Shown: piece after piece, positions 27,951 to 36,334 of the stretch | Layout of the letters: every line of letters begins with the position of its first letter | How positions within the stretch are numbered: the stretch's first letter is position 1 | Assembly (NCBI GenBank): GCA_017938205.1 | Contig: JAGBCA010000032.1 | Location: forward strand, 1-36,603 | DNA length: 36,603 nt | From: Clostridia bacterium | GTDB taxonomy: Bacteria; Bacillota; Clostridia; Oscillospirales; CAG-272 | Direction of reading: 5' to 3' | Notes under the pieces: generated by a model | Told to the model about the DNA's origin: nothing | The model's database searches: none | What the model saw: the letters and a program-made list of their open reading frames with translations, nothing else | Program-made: the position numbers and the translations under genes

Positions 27951-28784
27951 TTAACCAACAGTGCCGCCCGATTCCTCGATCAGGATCTTCGCGCATTTTA
28001 CCATCGCCTCGCAGTAAAGATCCGTGATCGCGGGATTGCGGAGCGGAATGTTGCATTCCATGTTGAAGTAGCCTTCAAAGCCCGTGCCGAAGAGAATGGG
28101 GAGCAGCTCGTTGAACTGCACGTTGCCGAAGCCGGGGGCAAGGTGGCGATCCTCGCACGCGTGGTTATCGTCCACGTGCAGGATCTTGATCTTATCCGCG
28201 ATCATTCTGAAGTCCTCCACGCGGCCGCGCTCACTGACCTGCAGATTTGCGTGCCCGAAATCCCAGCACGCGCCGACGAGGGGAGAGTGCATGCTCTCGA
28301 TCAGCTCGATATGATCCTCGACCACAGAGGAGAAGAAGGGCGCAAAGATATTTTCCACGGCGATACCAACGCCGTATTTTTCAGCCGTTTCAAGATGCCG
28401 CTTTAGCATCTCCCTGTTGGCCTTCATTGCCACCTTGCGGTCGTGGCCACATTCGGTGGCACTCACGGGATGCCAAGCGCCCCATTTACAGTCCAGCACC
28501 TTCATCAGCTTGAGAGCGCCCTGCATCTGGTGCTCCACCCATTCGTCGTGGCAGGTGCTCGGAAGGGTGAGATCGTAGAAGGGAAGATGCACCTGCGAGC
28601 AGACAAGCCCTGCTTTATCGAGGTTTTCCTTGATCTGTGATATGATTGTTTCTTCTTTACCGCCAACGAAAACCAGCGGATGAAAGCAAAAGTCCACGCC
28701 CTCGTAGCCAAGCTCCTTCAGCCTTTTTAAGAAGGGGAGCTCGAAGGAATGCACGTGGTATTCAAGATCGATCGAAAGCTTCAT
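27951..28784 (-). CDS. sugar-phosphate isomerase/epimerase, paralogue 2
   Basis: A 277-residue homologue of the next gene downstream, with the same metal-ligand set (Glu 144, Asp 175, His 178, His 203, Glu 243). N- and C-terminal parts differ, e.g. FELPFLKRLKELGYEGVDFC here against FEVDHLKRLKALGYDGIDFC in paralogue 1, and the last 40 residues diverge further. Residues 111-182 are identical to paralogue 1, and the DNA there differs only at a few silent positions. The two may act on related substrates or catalyse successive steps. It lies nine bases after the GHL6-like gene and 26 before paralogue 1. Confidence 0.88.
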   Translation of the reverse strand: MKLSIDLEYHVHSFELPFLKRLKELGYEGVDFCFHPLVFVGGKEETIISQIKENLDKAGLVCSQVHLPFYDLTLPSTCHDEWVEHQMQGALKLMKVLDCKWGAWHPVSATECGHDRKVAMKANREMLKRHLETAEKYGVGIAVENIFAPFFSSVVEDHIELIESMHSPLVGACWDFGHANLQVSERGRVEDFRMIADKIKILHVDDNHACEDRHLAPGFGNVQFNELLPILFGTGFEGYFNMECNIPLRNPAITDLYCEAMVKCAKILIEESGGTVG

Positions 28785-28793
28785 ATTTTTCTC

Positions 28794-30836
28794 CTAAAAT
28801 TCGTATTTCAGCTCGGTCATTGCAAAGCCGTCGATGCAGTCGAGCGTGAGTTTAACATGGTCGCCGTCCTGCACAAACGGAACGGATTTGTCTGCGGTGA
28901 TATTGTATGCAGATTGAATTTTCTTTTTGGTTTGCAAATAAACATTTACATTACGCGCCTCCGCTTCATATCCGGGCATCGTATTCAGGCAGTTGACGAG
29001 ATAACGGTTGTTTTCTATATCGTGGTAAACAAGCACCTCAAGCCATGCGGGTGCATCGGCATGGATTTTGCGGGGATTGCCCGAAAGGATCAGCGCGGAA
29101 AGCAGTCTGCGCCCTTCAAAATGGCGGCTCTCCTCCAAAGCGGATGCGATATAGATCGCCTGTCCCTTGCCGATGCGCCTTCTCGTGATCGCGGGATACG
29201 CGGTATCGGTGATGGGGGGATCGCTGATCGCGGAGGAGAAGCGGTTTGCATCCGCAGACGAGGAGATCGGCAAGGTAACGTAGGCAAGCACCTCGGTGCC
29301 GCTATCGGCAGAAACGAGAGTGGATCTGCCCGAAACGGCAACGGGATAGCCCTCATCGTATTCAATGAACTCCTTGACGGAGGCATCTTTTCTGCGGATA
29401 TAGGAGGTGTCAAATTCGCTCTCGCCCTTGTAGTGAACGCCGAGAAGAGAGGCAAGGGCAAAGTCCTTGTTTTTTTGTCCGTCCTTGGTCAGCGTGCCGG
29501 TGTTTCTCGTTGCGATCAGCGTGCCGCCGTTTTCAACGAACGCGGTCAGGGCCGCGACCTCGTCTGCCTCTAAAATACGAAGGTCGGAGAGAAGGACCGT
29601 GCCGCTTTTTATATCCGCGATGTTCTTATGCACGTTTACGTCGTAGGCAATATGTCTTTCGATCATTGCCTCGGCAAAATTCTCCATTTTTGCGGCGATC
29701 TTATCCTTGAAGGTGTGATCCTTCATCGGCACCTCTTCTTCAAAATCAACGAGCGAATTGTAGTTCGTGTAATAGGTAACGTCCGAAACAAGGTGCGCAT
29801 CGGGGCAGAGATTCTCTCTCTCTCGCTTCGTTTTTTCGAAAAGGCGGCGCATTCTCTCGTAGCGCTTCGGGTTGACCGTTCCGATGGGATCGATCGCATC
29901 GATAAAGGTGAAGGCAGTATTGTGCGCCATAGCACCCTGCAGCGATCGAAGAAGCTCCGCATCTGTTTTGGAGGCCGTGTGCGAGGAAAGATCCGCGCAG
30001 AGCGAGGTCATAAATTCCACGGGGCGGTTTTGGCTTGCATTGTTCAGCAGCTTGCAGATCACGCTGTAGGCAAGCGGCAGGCCGTAGAAATCACCTGCAA
30101 GAAATTCGCTCCGCGCCACGGAGGCCTCGGAGATGCCGGTTTCCAGTCCGCGCACCCAAGCGGCGTTCTGGAAGGTAACCGTGGCGCTTGGGCGGTGTGT
30201 ATGGATCGCATCCTTCACGACGTCAAGAAACTCGCAGAGCCAACGCTCTCTTGCGATGCGGTATTTTGCAAAGGCGGGATCGGAGTAATTGACGGCCTCG
30301 GGAATTTCCACTCCCTCCTCCGCCATCAGCCGCGCGCGGCAGGTGGGACAAACGCAAAGCACGTCGTACCAGTCGATCATATCGATCCAGATGCCGTCAA
30401 ATTCATAGCGGCTTGCAAGCGCTTGTAGCTGCGCGCGCACGTAGGCGCGGAAACCCTCGCTGCAAAGGCAGCATTTCACGAAGCGCTCGGGTGCGCGCTC
30501 AATGGCGTTCACCTGCCGCCAATCGGGGTGCGAGAGCGCCGCCTCTCTGTTCCAGATATTGTAGTAGAGGATAGTACGAACGCCGTATTTTTTAAAGGCC
30601 TCGATGCGCTCGGCAACGAGATCGCGCGCGCCGATCGAGCGGTGCTTTTGCTCGGCGTCAAAGAAGGTTTTTCCAAGACAGTTGGAGGTATAGAGGATCG
30701 CGGTATCCGCGCCCGAGGCGGCAACGGTGCGCGCGTATTCCTCCGAATCAAATTTTGAAAGATACGTTTCGTCCGTGTCCGGAATGTGCATATCCACGAG
30801 ATTTCTGTAAAAGGATCTTTTATACCATTTTTCCAT
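28794..30836 (-). CDS. putative glycoside hydrolase (GHL6-like, beta-galactosidase-type architecture)
   Basis: A 680-residue cytoplasmic protein without a signal peptide. The N-terminal two thirds resemble the GHL6 TIM-barrel group related to GH42/GH29: ILYYNIWNREA (89-99), a barrel strand YEFDGIWIDMIDWYD (144-158) with candidate catalytic Asp residues, and CVCPTC (161-166), a cysteine motif common after that strand. The middle (about 400-560) has a flavodoxin-like trimerisation domain (LLSDLRILEADEVAALTAFV, then ENGGTLIAT), as in GH42 beta-galactosidases. The C-terminal beta domain ends FAMTELKYEF. It heads an operon with two isomerases and has a strong promoter. The exact substrate is not predictable; no characterised member is recognised. 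Confidence 0.75.
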   Translation of the reverse strand: MEKWYKRSFYRNLVDMHIPDTDETYLSKFDSEEYARTVAASGADTAILYTSNCLGKTFFDAEQKHRSIGARDLVAERIEAFKKYGVRTILYYNIWNREAALSHPDWRQVNAIERAPERFVKCCLCSEGFRAYVRAQLQALASRYEFDGIWIDMIDWYDVLCVCPTCRARLMAEEGVEIPEAVNYSDPAFAKYRIARERWLCEFLDVVKDAIHTHRPSATVTFQNAAWVRGLETGISEASVARSEFLAGDFYGLPLAYSVICKLLNNASQNRPVEFMTSLCADLSSHTASKTDAELLRSLQGAMAHNTAFTFIDAIDPIGTVNPKRYERMRRLFEKTKRERENLCPDAHLVSDVTYYTNYNSLVDFEEEVPMKDHTFKDKIAAKMENFAEAMIERHIAYDVNVHKNIADIKSGTVLLSDLRILEADEVAALTAFVENGGTLIATRNTGTLTKDGQKNKDFALASLLGVHYKGESEFDTSYIRRKDASVKEFIEYDEGYPVAVSGRSTLVSADSGTEVLAYVTLPISSSADANRFSSAISDPPITDTAYPAITRRRIGKGQAIYIASALEESRHFEGRRLLSALILSGNPRKIHADAPAWLEVLVYHDIENNRYLVNCLNTMPGYEAEARNVNVYLQTKKKIQSAYNITADKSVPFVQDGDHVKLTLDCIDGFAMTELKYEF

Positions 30837-30865
30837 ATTCTAGCCTCAAAAGTAGTGATATTTGC

Positions 30866-30894
30866 ATTGTAGCATGAAAACCGGAGAATGTCAA
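30866..30894 (-). promoter_or_regulatory. promoter of the GHL6-isomerase operon
   Basis: On the minus strand TTGACA (30889-30894), 17 bases and TACAAT (30866-30871) match consensus closely, 30 bases before the hydrolase start. Confidence 0.8.
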
Positions 30895-30943
30895 TAAAAG
30901 AAATAATAAAAGTAAAAAATGCGTAAAGAATATCCGCCTCGCA

Positions 30944-30972
30944 TTGACACGCGCGGCGAAATGTGGTACACT
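30944..30972 (+). promoter_or_regulatory. promoter of the unknown membrane-protein gene
   Basis: TTGACA (30944-30949), 17 bases and TACACT (30967-30972), then ribosome binding site AAAGGAG before the ATG at 31001. It is back to back with the hydrolase promoter, with 49 bases between the two -35 boxes. Confidence 0.75.
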
Positions 30973-31000
30973 TTTTGTATCGAAGCCAAAGGAGATTTTT

Positions 31001-31744
31001 ATGGAAGAAAAATACGAGGGCGGAGAGATCAAGATCCAATCCCCCTTTATGAAAAAGATTGAAAACTTCTGGTATCACTATAAATGGCATTCGCTGATCG
31101 CGCTTTTTCTGATCGTTACGATCACGGTTTGCACCGTGCAAATGTTCACTCGTGAAAAATACGATCTGCACGTGCTGTATGCAGGCAAAAGCGACATAAA
31201 GCAAACGGCAAGCGACGGCCTTTCCGAGCATCGCATTCTGCATGCATCTCTTAAGCCTATGCTGGAGGATTACGACGAGAACGGCGAGGTTTCCCTCAAC
31301 TTGCAAACGCTTTTTTTGCCATCTGCTGAGGAGATCGAAGAGATCAATGCCGACCTTGATATCGGCTACGAGGTGCAAACGCAGGTGGTGGTGGAGAATC
31401 AAAAGCAGATGGATGGGCTGATGCTGCTTAGCGAATATTATCTTTGCTTTTTGTCCGAGGCCAATTACCTTGCTTACCGTGACCGTGCGGCAGGCTTCTT
31501 CGTTTCGCTCACACCGTACGTGGGGGATGCGAGCGTAAGCTATTACGAGGGGCGCACCGATGCGGTGTATCTCTCCTCAACGGCGTTTGGCACCATGCCC
31601 GGATGGAAGGATATGGCGGACGATACCGTGATCTGCCTGCGCTCGGTCAGCGAGGTGGCAAGGCGCTCCGGCAAAAACAACGAAAAGCAATTTGCACGCG
31701 CGGAGCAAACGCTTCGTAATCTCTTTGCTATGAAAGAATCTTGA
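31001..31744 (+). CDS. single-pass membrane protein of unknown function
   Basis: A 247-residue protein with a short charged cytoplasmic N-terminus, one membrane helix (HSLIALFLIVTITVCTVQMF, 30-49) and an outer domain of nearly 200 residues. The outer domain starts with YDLHVLYAGKSDIKQTASDG and ends in a basic helix. LHVLYAG resembles the start of substrate-binding protein folds, but I recognise no family. The ATG at 31001 is chosen for its AAAGGAG site; an upstream in-frame start lies inside the promoter. Similar small anchored proteins are frequent in clostridial genomes without known role. It is monocistronic. Confidence 0.7.
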   Translation: MEEKYEGGEIKIQSPFMKKIENFWYHYKWHSLIALFLIVTITVCTVQMFTREKYDLHVLYAGKSDIKQTASDGLSEHRILHASLKPMLEDYDENGEVSLNLQTLFLPSAEEIEEINADLDIGYEVQTQVVVENQKQMDGLMLLSEYYLCFLSEANYLAYRDRAAGFFVSLTPYVGDASVSYYEGRTDAVYLSSTAFGTMPGWKDMADDTVICLRSVSEVARRSGKNNEKQFARAEQTLRNLFAMKES

Positions 31745-31755
31745 TAAGAAAGAAG

Positions 31756-31799
31756 AAAGAACGACCTTCGAGCCATAAAGGCCTCGAAGGTCGTTCTTT
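31756..31799. terminator. bidirectional terminator, perfect 17-bp stem
   Basis: AAAGAACGACCTTCGAG and its exact complement enclose a 10-base loop. It sits between the rightward membrane-protein gene and the leftward symporter gene and can serve both. Confidence 0.9.
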
Positions 31800-31820
31800 A
31801 CTGTAAATACTAACAATTGT

Positions 31821-33269
31821 TTACAAAAACGGTTGATCTGCTTGCGTTTCTTCGCTTTTTTCTCTCTGCCAGCAATCTACCTTGTGCGGAAGTCCGATGG
31901 AATCTGCATAAAAAACGGGCGCTTTTCCTTCCCTGCGCTGGCGGTCGTAGTCCTTGATGGCCCGGATCGCATAGCGGCTGAGAAGGAGAATGACCGGCAC
32001 ATTGATCAGCGCCATCATGCCCATCGTGACGTCAGCAATATCCCAGAGAAGACCGGCGCTGAGACCTGCACCGATGAAAATGACAAGCGCGGCAATAATG
32101 TGATAAACAAGCATAAAACGCTTTGAGGGCTGCTTTTTCAGAATGTAGATCAAAGCGCGGTCCACGTAGTAAAGATTGCCGAGCAGCGTGGTGAAGGCGA
32201 AGAACATCATAGAAACGGTGATGAAGATCGGTCCGAAGCTGCCGAGTGTCTGCGAGAGTGATTGCTGAATATAGGCCGCACCCGAGATCTCGGGGCTTGG
32301 CGTTACGCCCGAGCACATGCACATAAAGGCAGTGGCGGAGCAAACGAGAATGGTGTCAATAAACACGGAGAGAACCTGAACGAGTCCCTGCCTGACGGGG
32401 TGATCCACCTCGGCGGAGGCAGATGCATTCGGCGCAGAGCCAACACCTGCCTCGTTGGAGAAGAGGCCGCGTTTGATGCCGTACATCACGCAGGAGCCGC
32501 CAAAGCCGCCGAAGATCGCCTGCACGTCAAATGCGCCCTTAAAGATCGCCGCGAAAACACCCGGAAGCGACGAAAGATTCAGGATAACGACCAAAAGCGC
32601 CACAAGAATATAAGCAACGCCCATCACGGGAACGAGCAGGGAGCTGACCTTGATGACGCGCTTTCCGCCGCCGATCAGGCAGTATGCAACAAGCAGTGCA
32701 ACGATGCCGCCGATGATCCACGGCGTGACCTTCGGATCGTAGAATGCATAGGCGGAGAAGGTGGATTGCAGGTTATAGGAGGCGAGCATATTGAAGCCAA
32801 ATCCGTAGGTCGCGATCAGAAAAATGGAAAAAACGATGGCAAGCGGCCGTGATTTCAGCGTTGCCTCAATATAGTAGGCAGGACCGCCGTAGCATCCGTC
32901 CGCGCCTTTCTTTTTATAGATCTGTGCGAGTGTGCTCTCAACGAGAGCGGAGGCGCTGCCGATCAGCGCGATCAGCCACATCCAGAAAACCGAGCCGAAG
33001 CCTCCAAGACAGAGCGCGGTGGAAACGCCGATGATATTGCCCGTACCAACGCGCGACGCCGTGGAAACCATCAATGCCTGAAAGGAGGAAACGCCTTTGC
33101 CGTCCTTCGGCTTTTCGGTCACGGCGCGGAATTGCTCCTTCAGCATACGGAAGGGGGCAAAGCGTGTGGCAACCGTGAAATACAGTCCGCCCGCCACTAA
33201 GAGAATGATCAGCGCGTAGCTGTAGAGTGCTTCGCTGATCCATGCAACGATTGATTCAACAAGATTCAT
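31821..33269 (-). CDS. alanine/glycine:cation symporter (AGCS family)
   Basis: A 482-residue sodium- or proton-coupled amino acid importer. About ten or eleven membrane helices are present. Family signatures are STASRVGTGNIIGVSTALCL (about 70-89), GADGCYGGPAYYIEATLKSR, and the conserved KRGLFSNEAGVGSAPNASAS near 270. Length is as expected. It begins 18 bases beyond the M16 peptidase stop with an AAAGGA site, so both are probably on one mRNA. Import of alanine or glycine beside a peptidase suggests peptide or amino-acid salvage, which is inference. Confidence 0.93.
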   Translation of the reverse strand: MNLVESIVAWISEALYSYALIILLVAGGLYFTVATRFAPFRMLKEQFRAVTEKPKDGKGVSSFQALMVSTASRVGTGNIIGVSTALCLGGFGSVFWMWLIALIGSASALVESTLAQIYKKKGADGCYGGPAYYIEATLKSRPLAIVFSIFLIATYGFGFNMLASYNLQSTFSAYAFYDPKVTPWIIGGIVALLVAYCLIGGGKRVIKVSSLLVPVMGVAYILVALLVVILNLSSLPGVFAAIFKGAFDVQAIFGGFGGSCVMYGIKRGLFSNEAGVGSAPNASASAEVDHPVRQGLVQVLSVFIDTILVCSATAFMCMCSGVTPSPEISGAAYIQQSLSQTLGSFGPIFITVSMMFFAFTTLLGNLYYVDRALIYILKKQPSKRFMLVYHIIAALVIFIGAGLSAGLLWDIADVTMGMMALINVPVILLLSRYAIRAIKDYDRQRREGKAPVFYADSIGLPHKVDCWQREKSEETQADQPFL

Positions 33270-33287
33270 ACGTCTGTTCCTTTAAGC

Positions 33288-36185
33288 TTAAGCCTTTTTT
33301 GCACCAAAATCATAAATATGGTCGATATGTCCCGCGGCCTTGGCGGCCTCGAGCTTTTCTTTTGCGCCGATCACGCAAACGGCATCGCCTGAAAGCAGGG
33401 AAGTGATTTGCGCCGCTTCGGCAAGAATGGCTTCTTTTTTGATGGACAACAAGGCCTTGCGGAAGGCGATCTTATCTTCACGCGTGCGGCCGTGCAGGTA
33501 ATCTGCGGTGGCGAGCTCGCCCTGCGTATGCGGCGAGAGCAGGGGATCTGCGGCTCCCAGCGTTCCGATGATAATGTCGGTAAGATCGGCGTTTTCTTCT
33601 GTGAAGCTTTGAACAAAGGCCTCGCCGCCGCCATAGATGGAAAGCGATGCCTCGGGGGCGGGGTCGCGGTAGGAATAGAAGGCGGTGTTTCCGTTCTTGC
33701 GGTGCACAAGGCCTGCGCCGTATGCGCCGTTTTTCACGCGGATCTCGCTCCAGAGATATTCGTAGGAAAGAAGATGGCGAAGCACAAGCGCCGCGGGGCT
33801 GTAGTCCGCAAGCCGCCCGCCGCGCACGGCGTAGGCCACGCGTGCGGCTGTGGCAATGCCCTCACGCATTTTCGGAAGAAGCGGGAGAGAAAGTGCCTTT
33901 TTTGCTTTTTCTCCATTTTTAATTTTGGATAAGAGAGAAGTGATAAAATCTGTATCACGCTCACCTGTAAGAGTTGCAAAAACACGCTCTTTTGCAAAGA
34001 ATTGTTTGCAATAACCGTTAAATTTATCAAAAATCGTGTTCCAACTTGCATCAAAATCGGCATCGATCTTTTTGAGATACAGGTATCCCTCATAGCCTGC
34101 CGCATATTCCGTCATGGCGTCCGGGAGGCTGACCGTAGCGAAAACGCGACCCATGGCGGCCGTATGCCCTGCGGAGAGGATATGCTCCTCGTAGGCGAGC
34201 TTTGCCTGGCGCAGAAGGTTTTTCACCTTCTCCTTATCAAAGCGCGTGTGATAGAGGATCTGTTCACAGATGGACAGCGCTTCCGCCTTCTGCGAGGGAA
34301 GAAGCGAAAGGTGCATCCGCAGGTAAGCGCGCGCCTTTGTGGGATCCTTTTCGCCGATAAATTCGGTGGAGAAGGCAAGGCTTCCGAGGTGTGCCTTAAT
34401 GCGGTTTTGCAGCTCCAGCGCCGCGAAAAGCTCGGTGTCCATTGCGCCGAGAGAGTGGCAGAAAAGGGAAAGAAGAGGCAGATCCTCCTTTTCAATATCG
34501 GGGATCTCGAAGAATGCGTCGGCATAGAGAATGCCGTCGGTTTTCACGGGGTGATATAGAAGCTTGCAGCCGTCAATTTCGATCACCTCGGTGTCGGTAA
34601 AGCTCGGCTCGTCCGGAATATCCGAGAGCGAGAGCGAGGGAAGCGTTGCAAGCCCTTCTTCCGTATCCGGCGTATTTTGCCAGTCCTTAAGTGCGGCTTC
34701 TTTTTCCTTTACCGTTTCCTCGGCACGCTCGCCCAGCTCGGAAAGAAGCGTGCGAATACCTTGCGCCTCTTCGGCGGCGCGCTTTGCTGCAAGCGCGGGA
34801 TCAGGCAAAAAGTGCAGTGCGGCGGTGTGCTTGTTTTCAAGAAACACCTCGCGCACGAGATCTTCATAGAAATTGCCATTTAGTGCCCCGCGCAGGAATG
34901 CAAGCGATTCGTTCAGCGAGAGATTTTGCGCGGGATCGCCGCCGTACAGCCAGCTTTCCAGCGCACTCATGGCGTAGATCAAGCCGCGCGGATAACTGCC
35001 GAAATCCTTTTCACGGTGGCGGAACTCGATCTGGTTGAGTGCGGCGGTCAAGCGCTCCTTATCAAGTCCTTTTGCCGCCTCGGCAAAGACGGATGCAACC
35101 GTGCTTTTAATTTTTTCGAGATTTTCTTCCTTTGCACCGCGCGCCTCAAGAATGATCGAGGCTTGGCGGATGCCGTCGTAGGGATAGAGCGATACATCCT
35201 CGCAAAGTCCTGCATCAAGCAGAGCCTTTTTGAGCGGCGCTTCGTTTGAGCCGCAGAGAACGTCGGAAATAACCGAAAGTGCGATCAGCTTTTCCTTTTC
35301 GTCAAAGGGGAAGGTCAGATAGCCGAGCGCAAGACGCGCCTTGTCGCCCCCCTCGTCCTCGGGTGTGACCTCAAAATATTCGGTTGCCTCGCTGTGTCCG
35401 CGCGGCGGTTGCTCAGCAATTTCGGGCACGGTGCCTTCGTAGCGCTCGTAGGGGGCAAGGAAGGTGTCGAGATGTGCAAGTGCCGCATCGATATCCATAT
35501 CACCGTCAAGGAAGATCAGTGCCTGCGAGGGATGATAAAAGGTTTTGTGCGCGGCAAGAAACTGCTCGTACGTCAGGCGCAGGATCGCACCGGGCTCGCC
35601 GCCCGAATCGTGGCCGTAGCAGGTGTCGGGATATAGAAGGCGGTTCATGTATTCGCTCATCACGTCCTCGGGCGAGGAATACGCGCCCTTCATCTCGTTA
35701 TACACCACGCCGCTTGCCGCGTGCGTGCCGTCCTCTGCCGTGGTGACGTGGAAGCCCTCCTGCAAAAAGATCTCGGGGCGGGAGAGGATCGCGGGATGCA
35801 AAACCGCATCCATATACACGTCCATCAGATTGTGAAAATCCTTTTCCACGCGGGAGGAAACGGGATACATCGTCTTATCGGGAAAGGTGAATGCGTTCAG
35901 AAAGGTCTGCATCGAGCCCTTCAGGAGCGCAACGAACGGCTCCTTTACGGGATATTTCTCCGAGCCGCAAAGCACGGAGTGCTCTAATATATGAAAAACG
36001 CCGCTGCTGTCCGTCGGAACGGTCTTAAAGGCGATCGAGAAGGTTTTGTTCTCGTCGGGGCGCGCAAGGTAGCAAAGCTTTGCTCCGTTTTTCTCATATT
36101 CCATTTCGTAGAGCGTGCCGCCTGCCTCGGAAAGTGCGCGCACGCGCAAAACGCGGAAGCCGTGAAGTAAGTCGTTGATCTTCAT
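33288..36185 (-). CDS. M16C metallopeptidase (presequence protease / insulinase-like)
   Basis: A 965-residue zinc peptidase of the PreP/Cym1 type, which degrades short unstructured peptides inside a closed chamber of two halves. The inverted zinc motif H-x-x-E-H is HILEH (65-69), followed by SVLCGSEKYPVKEPFVALLK. The distal Glu lies in VVYNEMKGAYSSPEDVM. LNQIEFRHREKDFGSYPRGL marks the family linker region, and the second, inactive half follows from about 520. The ATG at 36185 is chosen because AAAGG precedes it and the family starts at this point; an in-frame start 93 bases upstream lies across the promoter. No signal peptide, so probably cytoplasmic. It is cotranscribed with the symporter. 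Confidence 0.93.
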   Translation of the reverse strand: MKINDLLHGFRVLRVRALSEAGGTLYEMEYEKNGAKLCYLARPDENKTFSIAFKTVPTDSSGVFHILEHSVLCGSEKYPVKEPFVALLKGSMQTFLNAFTFPDKTMYPVSSRVEKDFHNLMDVYMDAVLHPAILSRPEIFLQEGFHVTTAEDGTHAASGVVYNEMKGAYSSPEDVMSEYMNRLLYPDTCYGHDSGGEPGAILRLTYEQFLAAHKTFYHPSQALIFLDGDMDIDAALAHLDTFLAPYERYEGTVPEIAEQPPRGHSEATEYFEVTPEDEGGDKARLALGYLTFPFDEKEKLIALSVISDVLCGSNEAPLKKALLDAGLCEDVSLYPYDGIRQASIILEARGAKEENLEKIKSTVASVFAEAAKGLDKERLTAALNQIEFRHREKDFGSYPRGLIYAMSALESWLYGGDPAQNLSLNESLAFLRGALNGNFYEDLVREVFLENKHTAALHFLPDPALAAKRAAEEAQGIRTLLSELGERAEETVKEKEAALKDWQNTPDTEEGLATLPSLSLSDIPDEPSFTDTEVIEIDGCKLLYHPVKTDGILYADAFFEIPDIEKEDLPLLSLFCHSLGAMDTELFAALELQNRIKAHLGSLAFSTEFIGEKDPTKARAYLRMHLSLLPSQKAEALSICEQILYHTRFDKEKVKNLLRQAKLAYEEHILSAGHTAAMGRVFATVSLPDAMTEYAAGYEGYLYLKKIDADFDASWNTIFDKFNGYCKQFFAKERVFATLTGERDTDFITSLLSKIKNGEKAKKALSLPLLPKMREGIATAARVAYAVRGGRLADYSPAALVLRHLLSYEYLWSEIRVKNGAYGAGLVHRKNGNTAFYSYRDPAPEASLSIYGGGEAFVQSFTEENADLTDIIIGTLGAADPLLSPHTQGELATADYLHGRTREDKIAFRKALLSIKKEAILAEAAQITSLLSGDAVCVIGAKEKLEAAKAAGHIDHIYDFGAKKA

Positions 36186-36214
36186 AAAACAACCTTTCAA
36201 ACGATTTTTTATAT

Positions 36215-36243
36215 AGTATAGCACAATTTTCTTTGTTTTTAAA
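36215..36243 (-). promoter_or_regulatory. promoter of the M16 peptidase-symporter operon
   Basis: On the minus strand TTTAAA (36238-36243), 17 bases and TATACT (36215-36220) stand 30 bases before the start codon. Confidence 0.55.
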
Positions 36244-36271
36244 GTCTTATTTAAAATAAAATATGTTTTTA

Positions 36272-36300
36272 TTGACAAACCCTTGTGACCATGCTACAAT
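36272..36300 (+). promoter_or_regulatory. promoter of the GH39-like gene
   Basis: TTGACA (36272-36277), 17 bases and TACAAT (36295-36300) match consensus closely. An AAAGGAGAAA ribosome binding site follows before the ATG at 36335. Confidence 0.8.
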
Positions 36301-36334
36301 GAATGTAAATACATCCTAAAAAAGGAGAAACGCC

